DNA from: Pelagibacterales bacterium SAG-MED41
Lineage (GTDB): Bacteria > Pseudomonadota > Alphaproteobacteria > Pelagibacterales > Pelagibacteraceae
Assembly: GCA_014653545.1 (NCBI GenBank)
Contig: JACWEJ010000005.1
Location: 1-51,417 of the forward strand
Reading direction: 5' to 3'
Length of the DNA: 51,417 nt
Shown here: positions 1 through 9,814 of the stretch, one piece after another
Layout of the letters: each line of letters opens with the position of its first letter
How positions within the stretch are numbered: the first letter of the stretch is position 1
Notes under the pieces: model-generated
Databases searched by the model: none
What the model was told of the DNA's origin: nothing
What the model saw: only the letters and a program-made list of their open reading frames with translations
Program-made: the position numbers and the translations under genes

Positions 1-1270
1 GAATTTTAATGATATCTCCATTTTCTATTAACAAGGCTTTTGGAACTTGCATCTCCTTTGCGAAAGATACATGTTCTACCATATGTCTATGCTCTCCATG
101 TACGGGTATAACACATTTTGGTTTCACCCATTTGTACATATCTTTTAAATCATCTCGATTAGGATGACCTGACACATGAACAAATGCGTTCTCCTCAGTA
201 ATAATTTCTATTTTATTTTTTACTATCAAATTCTGGAGCTGGTATAATTTTTTTTCATTTCCAGGAATAATTTTTGATGAGAAAATAACACAATCCCCAG
301 ATTCTAAAAAAACTTCTGGATGCACTCCGTTAACTATTCTAGTCATTGCTCCCATTGGTTCTCCTTGGCTTCCAGTTGCTAAATATAAAATTTTATTTTT
401 TTCAATTTTTTTGGCTTCTCTTGGCTCAACAGGATTAATCAGTCCTTTAAGGTAACCGCATTTTTTTGCAGCTTTGTAAATTCTTTGCATAGACCTTCCG
501 ACTAAACAAATGTTTCTTCCAGTTTTTTTCGCGCAATAAAAAATAGACTCCATTCTTGCGACGTTAGAGGCAAAAGATGTTATTAGTAATCTTTTGGTTT
601 TTAATTCCATGATTCTTAAAAGACTATCTCTTACTTCTGACTCAGAACCTGCTCTTCCTGGGCTAAATATATTTGTTGAGTCACAAATCATAGCAGAAAC
701 TCCATTATCACCAATTTTTTTTAGTTTTGCTTCATCAATTGTGCCACCTATTAATGGATTAGGATCAATTTTCCAATCTCCTGTATGCAATATGGTCCCT
801 AGTGGAGTTTTAATGCAAAGACCATTAGGTTCAAGAATAGAATGTGTTAAAGTTACAAAGTCAATTTCAAAGAGACCAAGTTTAATTTTACTATTTAGTG
901 CTACAATTTTTAAATGTGAAGTTATGTCTATTTTCTTTTCTTTAAATTTCTCTATTAGTAATGTCGCTGTAAAAGGAGTTGCATAAATTTTACATTTTAG
1001 TTTTGGCCAAATATGAGCTACAGCTCCTATATGATCTTCATGAGCATGCGTTAAAACTATGCCAAGTAAGTCATCTTTTTTGTCAATTATGAAACCTGGG
1101 TCAGGCATAATTAAATCTATTCCTGGAATAGAGTCATCAGCAAAAGAAACACCCATATCTACAATAATCCATTTATGATCATTTTCTTTACCATAAGCAT
1201 AAAGGTTCATATTTGCTCCTATTTCACCAGAGCCACCTAAAGGACAAAAAAGTAGTTCTTCTTTACTCAT
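1..1270 (-). CDS. rnj: Ribonuclease J (N-terminal part, cut by window edge)
   Basis: Metallo-beta-lactamase/beta-CASP ribonuclease that processes and degrades RNA in the cytoplasm. The frame is open from the ATG at 1268-1270 to the left edge, giving 423 residues; the family is about 550 long, so the C-terminal part is missing. The first residues read MSKEELLFCPLGGSGEIG, and the zinc motif HAHEDH lies at residues 75-80, matching HxHxDH. The ATG overlaps the coaX stop as ATGA, so the two are probably translationally coupled. The order nuoN-birA-coaX-rnj is common in alphaproteobacteria. The family call is strong; whether exo- or endonuclease activity dominates cannot be told. Confidence 0.93.
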   Translation of the reverse strand, partial: MSKEELLFCPLGGSGEIGANMNLYAYGKENDHKWIIVDMGVSFADDSIPGIDLIMPDPGFIIDKKDDLLGIVLTHAHEDHIGAVAHIWPKLKCKIYATPFTATLLIEKFKEKKIDITSHLKIVALNSKIKLGLFEIDFVTLTHSILEPNGLCIKTPLGTILHTGDWKIDPNPLIGGTIDEAKLKKIGDNGVSAMICDSTNIFSPGRAGSESEVRDSLLRIMELKTKRLLITSFASNVARMESIFYCAKKTGRNICLVGRSMQRIYKAAKKCGYLKGLINPVEPREAKKIEKNKILYLATGSQGEPMGAMTRIVNGVHPEVFLESGDCVIFSSKIIPGNEKKLYQLQNLIVKNKIEIITEENAFVHVSGHPNRDDLKDMYKWVKPKCVIPVHGEHRHMVEHVSFAKEMQVPKALLIENGDIIKI

Positions 1271-2013
1271 ATAAATTCTTTATAAACTTTTGAGATGCCT
1301 TTAACAGTAATATTTTGATCAACAAATATTTTTCTTTTTACCACTTTTTTGAAAAAATTTGCATAACCTCCTGTAAGTATGATTTTATACTTAAGTTTTT
1401 CCTTAGAGATAATTTTGTTGATAATATTGTTTATTAAACCCTCGTAACCCCATACAAAACCAGCGTTAAGTGCTTCTTTTGTATTTTTTCCATAAGTTCT
1501 TTGATGATTTTTTAAATTTATTTTTGGAAGTAAGGCGGTTGATTTAATTAAATTTTTCATAGAGAGCTTTATTCCTGGAGCGATTACACCTCCCTCGTAT
1601 TTGCCATTTTTAATCACATCAAATGTAGTAGCTGTACCAAAATCTAAAACTAAGCAATTTTTATACTTTTGTACACCTATTGCATTTGCAATTCTATCTG
1701 AGCCTAATCGATGTTTATTCTTAACGTTTATTCTTATAATTTTTTTTAAATCAAAATCTTTTATTTCTAAAAATTTATATTGAGATTTTTTAAATTTTTT
1801 TTTTATTTCTTTAAATGCTTTTGGGACCACACTTGAAAACAAAAAAACTTTATTTAGATCTTTTGTTAATTTACTAGAAAGAAATTTTTTTAAAAAACTA
1901 CCTTTATAAATTTTTTCTGTTTGAAATTCATAGGATCTAAAAATTTTAAATTCTTTGTTAAGAATACATAATTTTGTTGAAGTATTTCCTATATCACCAA
2001 TTAAATATTTCAT
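1267..2013 (-). CDS. coaX: Type III pantothenate kinase
   Basis: Phosphorylates pantothenate with ATP, the first step of coenzyme A synthesis, in the cytosol. The 248-residue protein has the acetate-kinase/Hsp70 fold signatures: DIGNTSTKL near the N-terminus for phosphate binding, GSDRIANAIG in the middle and LDFGTATTFDVI around residue 125. The length is normal for CoaX. It overlaps both neighbours by 4 bp (ATGA with birA upstream and rnj downstream), as in a translationally coupled operon. CoaX enzymes typically need a monovalent cation and resist CoA feedback; that is family knowledge and is not visible here. Confidence 0.95.
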   Translation of the reverse strand: MKYLIGDIGNTSTKLCILNKEFKIFRSYEFQTEKIYKGSFLKKFLSSKLTKDLNKVFLFSSVVPKAFKEIKKKFKKSQYKFLEIKDFDLKKIIRINVKNKHRLGSDRIANAIGVQKYKNCLVLDFGTATTFDVIKNGKYEGGVIAPGIKLSMKNLIKSTALLPKINLKNHQRTYGKNTKEALNAGFVWGYEGLINNIINKIISKEKLKYKIILTGGYANFFKKVVKRKIFVDQNITVKGISKVYKEFI

Positions 2014-2579
2014 ACTTTATTAGTATATTTAATTAATTCTAAATAAGAATATTTCTGTGTTTTTGTAAGAAATTTTTCATATTTTTTTTTTATTATGTAA
2101 AGCAGCTTATTATTGTTAATATTTCTATTAATTATATATTTTAAACAAGTTGATGAAAAACTTTTAATATTTGGGTCGAAATTCGTATTTATTCCCATTC
2201 CAACTATTAAGAATTTCTTTTTTCCGTAAGTAATTGTTTCTTGTAAAATTCCACAAATTTTTTTTTTACTAAACAATAAGTCATTTGGCCACTTGATCTT
2301 AATTTCGCTTTTAAATTCTTTTGAAATTATGCGTTTTATCAAATAAGCATTTAAAATAGCAAAATGTTTAAAATTAATTTTTTTTTGATTTAACTCAAAA
2401 AAAATAGTAAAAAAAAGGTTGCCTTTTTTTGAAATCCATTTCTTTCCCATTGTTCCTCTGCTTCTTGTTTGCTTCAAAGAAGTAACTATAGTTGGTTTAG
2501 AATATTTAATCTTAATAAGTCTTAAAGCTGTATCATTCGTACTTTTTACACTTTTAAATTTCAATAATTTTATTTTCAT
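2010..2579 (-). CDS. birA: Biotin--[acetyl-CoA carboxylase] ligase, monofunctional
   Basis: Attaches biotin to the BCCP subunit of acetyl-CoA carboxylase; a BCCP gene (accB) lies at the right end of this window. The 189-residue protein carries the ligase domain only: STNDTA at the N-terminus, the biotinoyl-AMP loop around RSRGTMGKKW, IKWPNDLL, KICGILQE and GMGINTN. There is no N-terminal helix-turn-helix, so it should not act as a repressor. A longer reading frame starts at 2654, but the ATG at 2577-2579 begins exactly where homology begins and overlaps the nuoN stop as TAATG, so I choose that start. Confidence 0.94.
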   Translation of the reverse strand: MKIKLLKFKSVKSTNDTALRLIKIKYSKPTIVTSLKQTRSRGTMGKKWISKKGNLFFTIFFELNQKKINFKHFAILNAYLIKRIISKEFKSEIKIKWPNDLLFSKKKICGILQETITYGKKKFLIVGMGINTNFDPNIKSFSSTCLKYIINRNINNNKLLYIIKKKYEKFLTKTQKYSYLELIKYTNKV

Positions 2580-3994
2580 TAATAAATAAATAACGTCTCT
2601 GCTACATTGTTTAATACTGAAGGATATAAAAAGAAGGTTAATAAAATGATACAACTTACTAAAATTGATAATTGTGCAAATTTATTTTTGGGGGCATCAA
2701 ATGTTATAACGCTATCATCAAAATATATCGTTTTGATTATTTTAAGATAATAAAATGCTGATATTACTGTGGTAAGTAAACCAATTATTGCTAGTGCATA
2801 CATCTTTTGTTCAAGTACTGCCGTAAATACATAGAATTTTGCAAAAAAACCTCCAAGTGGCGGTATACCAGCCAAAGAAAATAATATTACTAAAAATGAA
2901 ATAGCTAAAATGGGATGTTTTTTTGAAATTCCAGAAAGATCTGAAATTTTTTCTTTATATTCACCATCTTTTTTCAATAGATATAGACATGAAAAAGCTC
3001 CTATATTCATTATTACGTAAATAGTTATATAAACTATTGCGCTTTCATATCCTGAAATTACACCAGTAGCCAAACCCGCTAAAGCGTATCCTATGTGACC
3101 AATAGAACTGTAAGCTAAAAGTCTTTTTATATTTGTTTGACCAATTGCAGCTACTGCTCCTAAAATCATAGATGCCAAAGATATAAAAATAATAATTGTT
3201 TGCCATTCCAATAATATATTTGAAAAAGGAATATGCATAAACTTAATCAGAACTGCTAGACCTGCAACTTTTGGAACTACAGCGAAATAACTTGTAATTG
3301 ATGTGGGGGCACCTTCATATACATCTGGTGTCCACATGTGAAATGGAACTGCAGAAACTTTGAAAGCTAAGCCAACTAAAATAAATACCATAGCGAAAAC
3401 TGCTCCAATATTTTCTTTATTTAATTCGTTTGCTATTAAATCAAAATTCGTTGAGCCAGTAAAACCATATAATAACGAACATCCATAAAGAAGTAAGCCT
3501 GAGGATAAAGCACTTAGCACAAAATATTTAATGCCTGACTCTGATGACCTTAAATTGTCTCTGTCAATTGATGCGAGTATATAAAGCGATAAAGATTGAA
3601 GCTCTAAGCCAAGATAAAATAATATAATGTCATTAGAACTTACCATGAAAAACATTCCTAAAATTGAAAGTAAAATAATAATTGGGTACTCAAATTTTCC
3701 TAATTTACTGTCAATTATAAAAGCTTTTGATGAATTAAGGACGAATAAACTTGAGATCAGTATTAAAATTTTGAAAAAATTTGAGTAAGTATCTCTTGAA
3801 AAGCTATCTAAGAATATTTTTTCAGAACTATTAGAATTATTTAATATAATAGCAATAGTCATTAGAATTATTATTGAACTTAAATTAAAGATTTTATTAA
3901 AACTATTCTTAATAAAAACTCCAATCATTAAAGCAGAAAAAATTGATATAGTTAAAAATATTTCTGGGAGTAATATACTTAAATTGTTTATCAT
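2579..3994 (-). CDS. nuoN: NADH-quinone oxidoreductase subunit N
   Basis: Antiporter-like membrane subunit of complex I that helps pump protons across the inner membrane. At 471 residues it is strongly hydrophobic, with roughly 14 membrane segments. Conserved stretches include the discontinuous-helix region around AVPFHMWTPDVYEGAPT and KRLLAYSSIGHIGYALAG. The start ATG overlaps the nuoM stop by one base (TAATG), and the same arrangement couples its stop to birA. It is the last of fourteen nuo genes in the usual order. Confidence 0.97.
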   Translation of the reverse strand: MINNLSILLPEIFLTISIFSALMIGVFIKNSFNKIFNLSSIIILMTIAIILNNSNSSEKIFLDSFSRDTYSNFFKILILISSLFVLNSSKAFIIDSKLGKFEYPIIILLSILGMFFMVSSNDIILFYLGLELQSLSLYILASIDRDNLRSSESGIKYFVLSALSSGLLLYGCSLLYGFTGSTNFDLIANELNKENIGAVFAMVFILVGLAFKVSAVPFHMWTPDVYEGAPTSITSYFAVVPKVAGLAVLIKFMHIPFSNILLEWQTIIIFISLASMILGAVAAIGQTNIKRLLAYSSIGHIGYALAGLATGVISGYESAIVYITIYVIMNIGAFSCLYLLKKDGEYKEKISDLSGISKKHPILAISFLVILFSLAGIPPLGGFFAKFYVFTAVLEQKMYALAIIGLLTTVISAFYYLKIIKTIYFDDSVITFDAPKNKFAQLSILVSCIILLTFFLYPSVLNNVAETLFIY

Positions 3995-5481
3995 TAATTA
4001 AACCCTTTTGATTTGATTGCTAACTCATAATTATTTATCAAATTATCTACAGAAAAGTTTATAGTATCCATTAATGGTGCAGGATAAAAACCAAAATAAA
4101 TTACTAGTAGACCTAAAGAAACTAACATCAATGTCTCTAATTTATTAACATCTTTCAGAGTTTTAATTTCACTATTATTTGTAATTCCAAAAATAACTCT
4201 TTTGCTAAGCCAGAGCATATAGGCTGCTCCCAGAACAACACCAAAAGTAGCAATCATTGCAATTAAATAATTTTTTTGAAAAGCTCCAGTCAAAACCAAA
4301 AACTCACCTAAAAATCCTGAAGTTCCTGGAAGACCTAAACCTGCTAAAGCAAAGAGTATGAATAAAAAAGAATATCTTGGTAGATGATTTACCAATCCTC
4401 CGTATGTACTTATCATTCTCGAGTGCAGTCTGTCATATACAACTCCCACACATAAAAAAAGCGCTGCAGAAATTAATCCGTGACTTATCATTTGAAAAAT
4501 ACTTCCCTCAATACCTTGTTTTGTAAAAGTGAAAATACCTAAAGTAACGTATCCCATGTGAGCAACAGAGGAGTAGGCGATTAGTTTTTTCATGTCCTCC
4601 TGCATTAAAGCTACTAATGATGTATAAATAATTGCAATTATACTTAGGATAAAAATTAATGGTGTAAAGTATTCAGATGCTAAAGGAAACATAGGTAAAG
4701 AAAATCTTAAAAAACCATAACCCGCCATTTTAAGAAGTATTGCAGCTAATATCACTGAACCCGCAGTCGGTGCTTCAACATGGGCATCTGGTAACCAAGT
4801 ATGAACAGGCCACATTGGCATCTTAACTGCAAAAGAACTAAAAAAAGCTAGCCATAATATGTTTTGATATTCTTCAGGTATTTTTATCTCGTATATTTGT
4901 GTGATGTCTGTTGTGCCCGTTAACCAATAAATAAATATTATAGCTGCTAACATTAAAACGGAACCTAAAAGGGTAAAAAGAAAGAATTTAAAAGCCGAAT
5001 AAACTCTTTTAGGTCCACCCCAAACTCCTATAATTAAAAACATTGGAATTAATCCTGCCTCAAAAAAAAGATAGAATACTACTAAATCTAAAGAGCAGAA
5101 AACCCCTAACATAAATGTTTCAAGTATTAAAATTGCAATCAGAAACTCTTTAACTCTTGTTTTTACGCTATTTACACAAGATATAATGCAAATTGGAGTT
5201 ATGAATGTTGTAAGAACTATAAAAAGAATCGAGATACCATCAACACCTAATTTAAATTTTATAAAATTATTTATCCAAGATTTTTCCTCTAAAAATTGAA
5301 AATCCGATGATGATAAATCTAATGAAAACCAAACAAATAAGGACAGTATAAACGTAGCTAAACTACTAAAAAGAGAAATATAAATTGCACTATTATCATT
5401 TTTTTGTGCTTTTGATAAAAAAATAAAAATAGAACTAACTAATGGTAAAAATATTAGAGTTGATAAAATTGGGAAATTCAT
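3994..5481 (-). CDS. nuoM: NADH-quinone oxidoreductase subunit M
   Basis: Antiporter-like proton-pumping subunit of complex I in the inner membrane. The 495-residue, highly hydrophobic protein shows the NuoM signatures LLILETFMLGVF-like helix 5 with its conserved Glu, FAVKMPMWPVHTWLPDAHVE and KKLIAYSSVAHMGYVTLG. Length is normal. It sits between nuoL (1 bp gap) and nuoN (1 bp overlap). Confidence 0.97.
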   Translation of the reverse strand: MNFPILSTLIFLPLVSSIFIFLSKAQKNDNSAIYISLFSSLATFILSLFVWFSLDLSSSDFQFLEEKSWINNFIKFKLGVDGISILFIVLTTFITPICIISCVNSVKTRVKEFLIAILILETFMLGVFCSLDLVVFYLFFEAGLIPMFLIIGVWGGPKRVYSAFKFFLFTLLGSVLMLAAIIFIYWLTGTTDITQIYEIKIPEEYQNILWLAFFSSFAVKMPMWPVHTWLPDAHVEAPTAGSVILAAILLKMAGYGFLRFSLPMFPLASEYFTPLIFILSIIAIIYTSLVALMQEDMKKLIAYSSVAHMGYVTLGIFTFTKQGIEGSIFQMISHGLISAALFLCVGVVYDRLHSRMISTYGGLVNHLPRYSFLFILFALAGLGLPGTSGFLGEFLVLTGAFQKNYLIAMIATFGVVLGAAYMLWLSKRVIFGITNNSEIKTLKDVNKLETLMLVSLGLLVIYFGFYPAPLMDTINFSVDNLINNYELAIKSKGFN

Positions 5482-5482
5482 T

Positions 5483-7390
5483 TTAATTTAAAATTAAATA
5501 AGTTAATAAAACTGATAAACCTATAAGCATTGCAAAAGCATAATCATAAATAAAACCTGTTTGAAAAAGACCTGCTTTGTTAGAAAGTTTCTTAATCAGT
5601 TTTGAGATGCCATCAGGTCCAAATCTATCTATGAAGCCTAGGTCCCCTTGTTTCCAGAAAAAAGATCCAATTTTTTTTGCAGGATATACAAAAAGCTTTT
5701 CATATAATTCATCTATATACCATTTGTTAAGTAAAAAATAATAAAGTGGTAGGTTTGTTTTTTTGAAGTCATCTAAAATTTTAGTATTATAAATAAAATA
5801 ATAATAGGCAATTGGAATAGATATAATTACCAAAGTTGGTGTTAAAAATAAAAACCAAATAGGAATAGGATCATGTTTAATCTCATCCAAAAAAAATACT
5901 GATGCTTGCCAAAAATCAGTACTATGATGCCCTATAAATATTTCTTTAAATAAAAATCCAGAAAAAACTGCTCCTATTGCTAAAAGCAGTAATGGAGCTA
6001 ACATTACAAAAGGAGATTCGTGAGTTTCATTAATTGGTATGTTCTTATTATTGTAGGAGCCATGAAAAGTTTTAAAAAATAGTCTCCAAGAGTATATTGA
6101 GGTCAAAAACGCGGTAAATATTCCGATTGAAGCAGCATAATTTCCTAATGATGAGCCTCTTAAATAAGCAAATTCAATTATTGCATCTTTTGAGTAAAAT
6201 CCTGATAAAAAGGGAAAGCCAGTTAATGCTAGAGTTCCTATTAACATTAAAGCGTAAGTAAATGGAAGTTTTTTTCTAATCCCGCCCATATTTCTAATAT
6301 CTTGCTCATCTTTAAAAGCATGTATTACTGAACCAGATCCTAAAAATAACAATGCTTTAAAAAAAGCATGAGTGAAAAGATGAAACATAGCTACATGATA
6401 AGCTCCAACGCCAGCAGCAAAAAACATGTATCCTAATTGACTACAGGTAGAATATGCTACTATCTTTTTAATATCATTTTGAACTAAGGCGACGGAAGCT
6501 GCAAAAATCGCTGTTATCATTCCAACAATGGTCACTAAATTTAAAGCAGTTTCGGAGTATTCAAAAAGCGGTGAACATTTTACCACTAAGAATACTCCTG
6601 CAGTTACCATTGTAGCGGCATGAATTAGTGCTGAAACAGGTGTCGGACCCTCCATTGCGTCTGGTAACCATGTATGTAAGAGAAATTGAGCAGATTTACC
6701 CATAGCCCCAATAAATAAAAATATACAAATTAAGGTAATCAAAGATGACTCGAAGCCAAAAAATACTAATTTATTTTCTATGAATTTTGGAGCTATATCA
6801 AAAACTTCCTTAAAATTTATAGTTCCAAAATAAAAAAAAATAAGAAAAATTCCTATTGCTAAACCAAAATCACCTATCCTATTGACTATAAAAGCTTTAA
6901 TTGCAGCATTATTTGCACTTTCTTTTTTATACCAAAATCCAATTAATAAATAAGAACATAAACCAACTCCCTCCCAGCCAAAAAATAATTGTAAAAAGTT
7001 ATCTGAGACAACGAGTACAAGCATTGAAAACGTGAAAAGAGACAAGTAAGACATAAATCTTGGTTTGTGAGGATCATGGCTCATATAACCAATTGAATAA
7101 ATATGAACTAATGCTGAAACAAAAGTTACTACCAAAAGCATCACTGAACTCAATGGATCAATATTAATTGACCAGTTAGCTACAAAATTTCCAGAACTAA
7201 TCCATTCAAGTACTTTGTAATTACCGTACTCTCCAGTTTGCAACCCTTTCCAAAATAGTATTATTGAAAAAATAGCAGACAAGCTTACAAATAAACTAGT
7301 AGTTATCTCTGCAAAGTATTTTACTAGTTTTCTACCTAGGTAGCCTAAAATTGAACCTAACAACGGAAGAAAAATGATAGCGTATTCCAT
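5483..7390 (-). CDS. nuoL: NADH-quinone oxidoreductase subunit L
   Basis: Distal antiporter-like proton-pumping subunit of complex I. It has 635 residues and about 16 membrane segments. Diagnostic stretches are FFGWEGVGLCSYLLIGFWY, SAQFLLHTWLPDAMEGPTPV and KKIVAYSTCSQLGYMF. The long C-terminal part would form the lateral helix and final anchor segment typical of NuoL. It begins directly after the nuoK stop codon with no spacer. Confidence 0.97.
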   Translation of the reverse strand: MEYAIIFLPLLGSILGYLGRKLVKYFAEITTSLFVSLSAIFSIILFWKGLQTGEYGNYKVLEWISSGNFVANWSINIDPLSSVMLLVVTFVSALVHIYSIGYMSHDPHKPRFMSYLSLFTFSMLVLVVSDNFLQLFFGWEGVGLCSYLLIGFWYKKESANNAAIKAFIVNRIGDFGLAIGIFLIFFYFGTINFKEVFDIAPKFIENKLVFFGFESSLITLICIFLFIGAMGKSAQFLLHTWLPDAMEGPTPVSALIHAATMVTAGVFLVVKCSPLFEYSETALNLVTIVGMITAIFAASVALVQNDIKKIVAYSTCSQLGYMFFAAGVGAYHVAMFHLFTHAFFKALLFLGSGSVIHAFKDEQDIRNMGGIRKKLPFTYALMLIGTLALTGFPFLSGFYSKDAIIEFAYLRGSSLGNYAASIGIFTAFLTSIYSWRLFFKTFHGSYNNKNIPINETHESPFVMLAPLLLLAIGAVFSGFLFKEIFIGHHSTDFWQASVFFLDEIKHDPIPIWFLFLTPTLVIISIPIAYYYFIYNTKILDDFKKTNLPLYYFLLNKWYIDELYEKLFVYPAKKIGSFFWKQGDLGFIDRFGPDGISKLIKKLSNKAGLFQTGFIYDYAFAMLIGLSVLLTYLILN

Positions 7391-7702
7391 CTATCCTTTC
7401 ATGCCGTGAATATCTTCAACTCGAATTGACCCTTTGTTTCTATAATAAATTACAATTATTGCTAAACCAATGGCTGCTTCAGCTGCTGCAACAGTTAAAA
7501 TTAACATTGTAAAAATTTGCCCAACTATGTCACCTGAAAAAATTGAAAAAGATATAAGATTTATATTTACAGCAAGCAAAATCAGCTCAATTGACATTAA
7601 AATGACAATTACATTTTTTCTATTTAAAAAAATACCTATTACTCCTAAAAAAAATACAATAGCTCCTAAGGATAAATAATGGCCAAGTCCAATTTCAATC
7701 AT
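7391..7702 (-). CDS. nuoK: NADH-quinone oxidoreductase subunit K
   Basis: Small three-helix membrane subunit of complex I that carries part of the central proton path. The 103-residue product has conserved Glu residues within membrane helices ([10 protein letters not shown] and [11 protein letters not shown]). The reading frame extends one codon further to a TTG at 7705, but the ATG at 7700-7702 is the better start and gives the typical beginning [10 protein letters not shown]. It overlaps the nuoJ end by 8 bp. Confidence 0.96.
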   Translation of the reverse strand: MIEIGLGHYLSLGAIVFFLGVIGIFLNRKNVIVILMSIELILLAVNINLISFSIFSGDIVGQIFTMLILTVAAAEAAIGLAIIVIYYRNKGSIRVEDIHGMKG

Positions 7703-8321
7703 CAATTTTAACTCCCTGGTTCGATTTAACTTCTATGAGTTCAATTGATGACGAAGGATTTCTAGAAATTTGATTAAAATAACTCTGTTTTTTTAATCCT
7801 TTTCTTTGCCTAAAGGTTAATAGAATAGCTCCAATCATGGAAAGTAAAAGTATTACCCCAGACAATTGAAAGTATAAAATGTAGTCAGTGTACATGACTA
7901 GACCTAATTGATGGGTGTTAGAGACATCAGATATATATAATGTGTTGCTGGACATAAGATCGTCTTTATATTTCCAACCACCAACAACCACTAATAATTC
8001 TAAAAGAATTAGTACACTTACAATCAATCCTATAGGAATATGAGTTGATTTTTTCCCGATAAACCAAGACTGTTTTTGTTCAGCTACATTAAGCATCATT
8101 ACTACAAATAAAAATAGTACTGCTACCGCTCCAACATAGACGATTAATATTATCATGCCTAAAAATTCAGCTCCGACCATGATAAAAAGACATCCTACTG
8201 AAATAAAATCTAAGATTAAAAAGAAAACCGAGTTAACGGTATTTCTTGAAGTAATAACCATTAAGGAAGAAAAAATAGCTATTACTGAAAAAAAATAAAA
8301 AAAGATAGAGTGTGTTAACAT
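7695..8321 (-). CDS. nuoJ: NADH-quinone oxidoreductase subunit J
   Basis: Membrane subunit of complex I next to NuoK and NuoH. The 208-residue protein has about five membrane helices, with the conserved [27 protein letters not shown] region in the middle (third helix, with a pi-bulge in known structures). The hydrophilic C-terminal tail of about 40 residues is unremarkable. It follows the nuoI stop directly and overlaps nuoK. Confidence 0.96.
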   Translation of the reverse strand: MLTHSIFFYFFSVIAIFSSLMVITSRNTVNSVFFLILDFISVGCLFIMVGAEFLGMIILIVYVGAVAVLFLFVVMMLNVAEQKQSWFIGKKSTHIPIGLIVSVLILLELLVVVGGWKYKDDLMSSNTLYISDVSNTHQLGLVMYTDYILYFQLSGVILLLSMIGAILLTFRQRKGLKKQSYFNQISRNPSSSIELIEVKSNQGVKIDD

Positions 8322-8807
8322 TTATCTGTACGGTTTATCTAACTTAATATTCTTAGCTAAAACTGACTCCCATCTATCTCCGTTGTCTAACAGTTTTTGT
8401 TTATTGTAATAAAGTTCTTCTCTCGTTTCTGTTGCAAATTCAAAATTAGGACCTTGAACTATTGCATCTACGGGACAAGACTCTTGACACAAACCACAGT
8501 AAATACATTTTAACATGTCGATATCATATCTAGTAGTCTTTCTGCTTCCATCACTTCTTTCAGCTGACTCAATAGTAATTGCTTGAGCTGGACAAACTGC
8601 TTCGCAAAGTTTACACGCAATGCATCTTTCTTCTCCATTAGGGTACCTCCTTAAAGCGTGCTCTCCTCTCATACGTGGGCTGATAGGTCCTTTTTCAAAA
8701 GGATAATTTATAGTTTTTGATTTTTTAAACATCTCTTTAATAGCCATTATTAAACCTTTTACAAAATCTACTAATAAAATAGTTTTTAAAATTCTAATCA
8801 AAGTCAT
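8322..8807 (-). CDS. nuoI: NADH-quinone oxidoreductase subunit I
   Basis: Peripheral-arm subunit that carries two [4Fe-4S] clusters (N6a, N6b) and passes electrons towards NuoB. In 161 residues it shows two ferredoxin motifs, [12 protein letters not shown] and [12 protein letters not shown], and an amphipathic N-terminus that would lie on the membrane. The clusters probably come from the suf system encoded elsewhere in this window. Its ATG overlaps the nuoH stop as TAATG on the minus strand. Confidence 0.97.
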   Translation of the reverse strand: MTLIRILKTILLVDFVKGLIMAIKEMFKKSKTINYPFEKGPISPRMRGEHALRRYPNGEERCIACKLCEAVCPAQAITIESAERSDGSRKTTRYDIDMLKCIYCGLCQESCPVDAIVQGPNFEFATETREELYYNKQKLLDNGDRWESVLAKNIKLDKPYR

Positions 8808-9814
8808 TAAAAATTTCCTTTCGGAAGTTTATCAAAATAAAATAAAAAACTTGCAGTTAAGACCAGATATATCAAAGAAAAAGGCAATAAAATTTTCCAA
8901 CCAAGTCTCATTAATTGATCGTATCTATATCTAGGTACAATTGCTTTAACTAGTGCAAATAAAAAAAATAAAAATATAATTTTCAATATCATCCAAATTG
9001 GCGCTGGAACTAAATTAAATGGGAAGATGTCAATAATTGGTAACCAACCGCCTAAAAATAATATAGCTCCTATAGCACACATTAAAAGTATATTTGCATA
9101 TTCTCCAAGCCAAAACATTGCATACATCATTCCAGAATATTCAGTTTGATAACCTGCAACCAATTCTGCTTCTGCTTCAGGTAAATCAAAAGGAGGTCTA
9201 TTTGTTTCTGCTAAAGCGGAAATAAAAAAAATTACAAACATTGGAAATAAAGGAATCACATACCACAACTCTTTTTGAGCTAAGACAATATCTTTAAGAT
9301 TTAGAGAACCAACGCACAAAAGCACATTAATAATAATAATTCCAATTGATACCTCGTATGAAACCATCTGAGCTGCAGATCTTATAGCTCCTAAGAATGG
9401 ATATTTTGAATTAGAAGCCCATCCTCCCATAATTATTCCGTAAACCCCAAGAGAAGAAACGGCAAATAAATATAATACACCAACATTGATATCAGATAAA
9501 ACAAAGTCTTCACTCATTGGGATCACCGCCCAGGCAACTAAAGCAAGAGTCATTGTTACAATTGGAGCTAAAATAAAAACAGCTTTGTTGGCACTTGCTG
9601 GGATGATTATTTCCTTAAAAATATATTTTAAAGCATCTGCTAATGTTTGGAGTAAACCAAATGGACCAACAACATTTGGACCTTTTCTTTTTTGAACCAA
9701 ACCCCAAACTCTTCTATCTAACCATACAACCATAGCTACAGATACTAATATTGGCACTAGCATAAATAGAATTTTGTAAACTTCCTGTCCTAAGACCAGT
9801 AAATATTCAAACAT
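8807..9814 (-). CDS. nuoH: NADH-quinone oxidoreductase subunit H
   Basis: Membrane subunit that forms much of the quinone chamber and links the peripheral arm to the proton-pumping arm. It has 335 residues and about eight helices. Signatures are [19 protein letters not shown] near residue 40, [20 protein letters not shown], and [20 protein letters not shown], with acidic residues of the quinone-side loop. Both ends show one-base TAATG overlaps with nuoG and nuoI. Confidence 0.97.
   Translation of the reverse strand: MFEYLLVLGQEVYKILFMLVPILVSVAMVVWLDRRVWGLVQKRKGPNVVGPFGLLQTLADALKYIFKEIIIPASANKAVFILAPIVTMTLALVAWAVIPMSEDFVLSDINVGVLYLFAVSSLGVYGIIMGGWASNSKYPFLGAIRSAAQMVSYEVSIGIIIINVLLCVGSLNLKDIVLAQKELWYVIPLFPMFVIFFISALAETNRPPFDLPEAEAELVAGYQTEYSGMMYAMFWLGEYANILLMCAIGAILFLGGWLPIIDIFPFNLVPAPIWMILKIIFLFFLFALVKAIVPRYRYDQLMRLGWKILLPFSLIYLVLTASFLFYFDKLPKGNF

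Noticed and set aside
594-986. Open frame of 130 codons on the plus strand
   Set aside because: It lies wholly antisense to the RNase J gene, whose frame carries the HxHxDH motif, and its translation resembles no family I know.
2580-2654. N-terminal extension of birA
   Set aside because: It overlaps the end of nuoN in another frame and lacks any DNA-binding motif; the ATG at 2579 is coupled to the nuoN stop.
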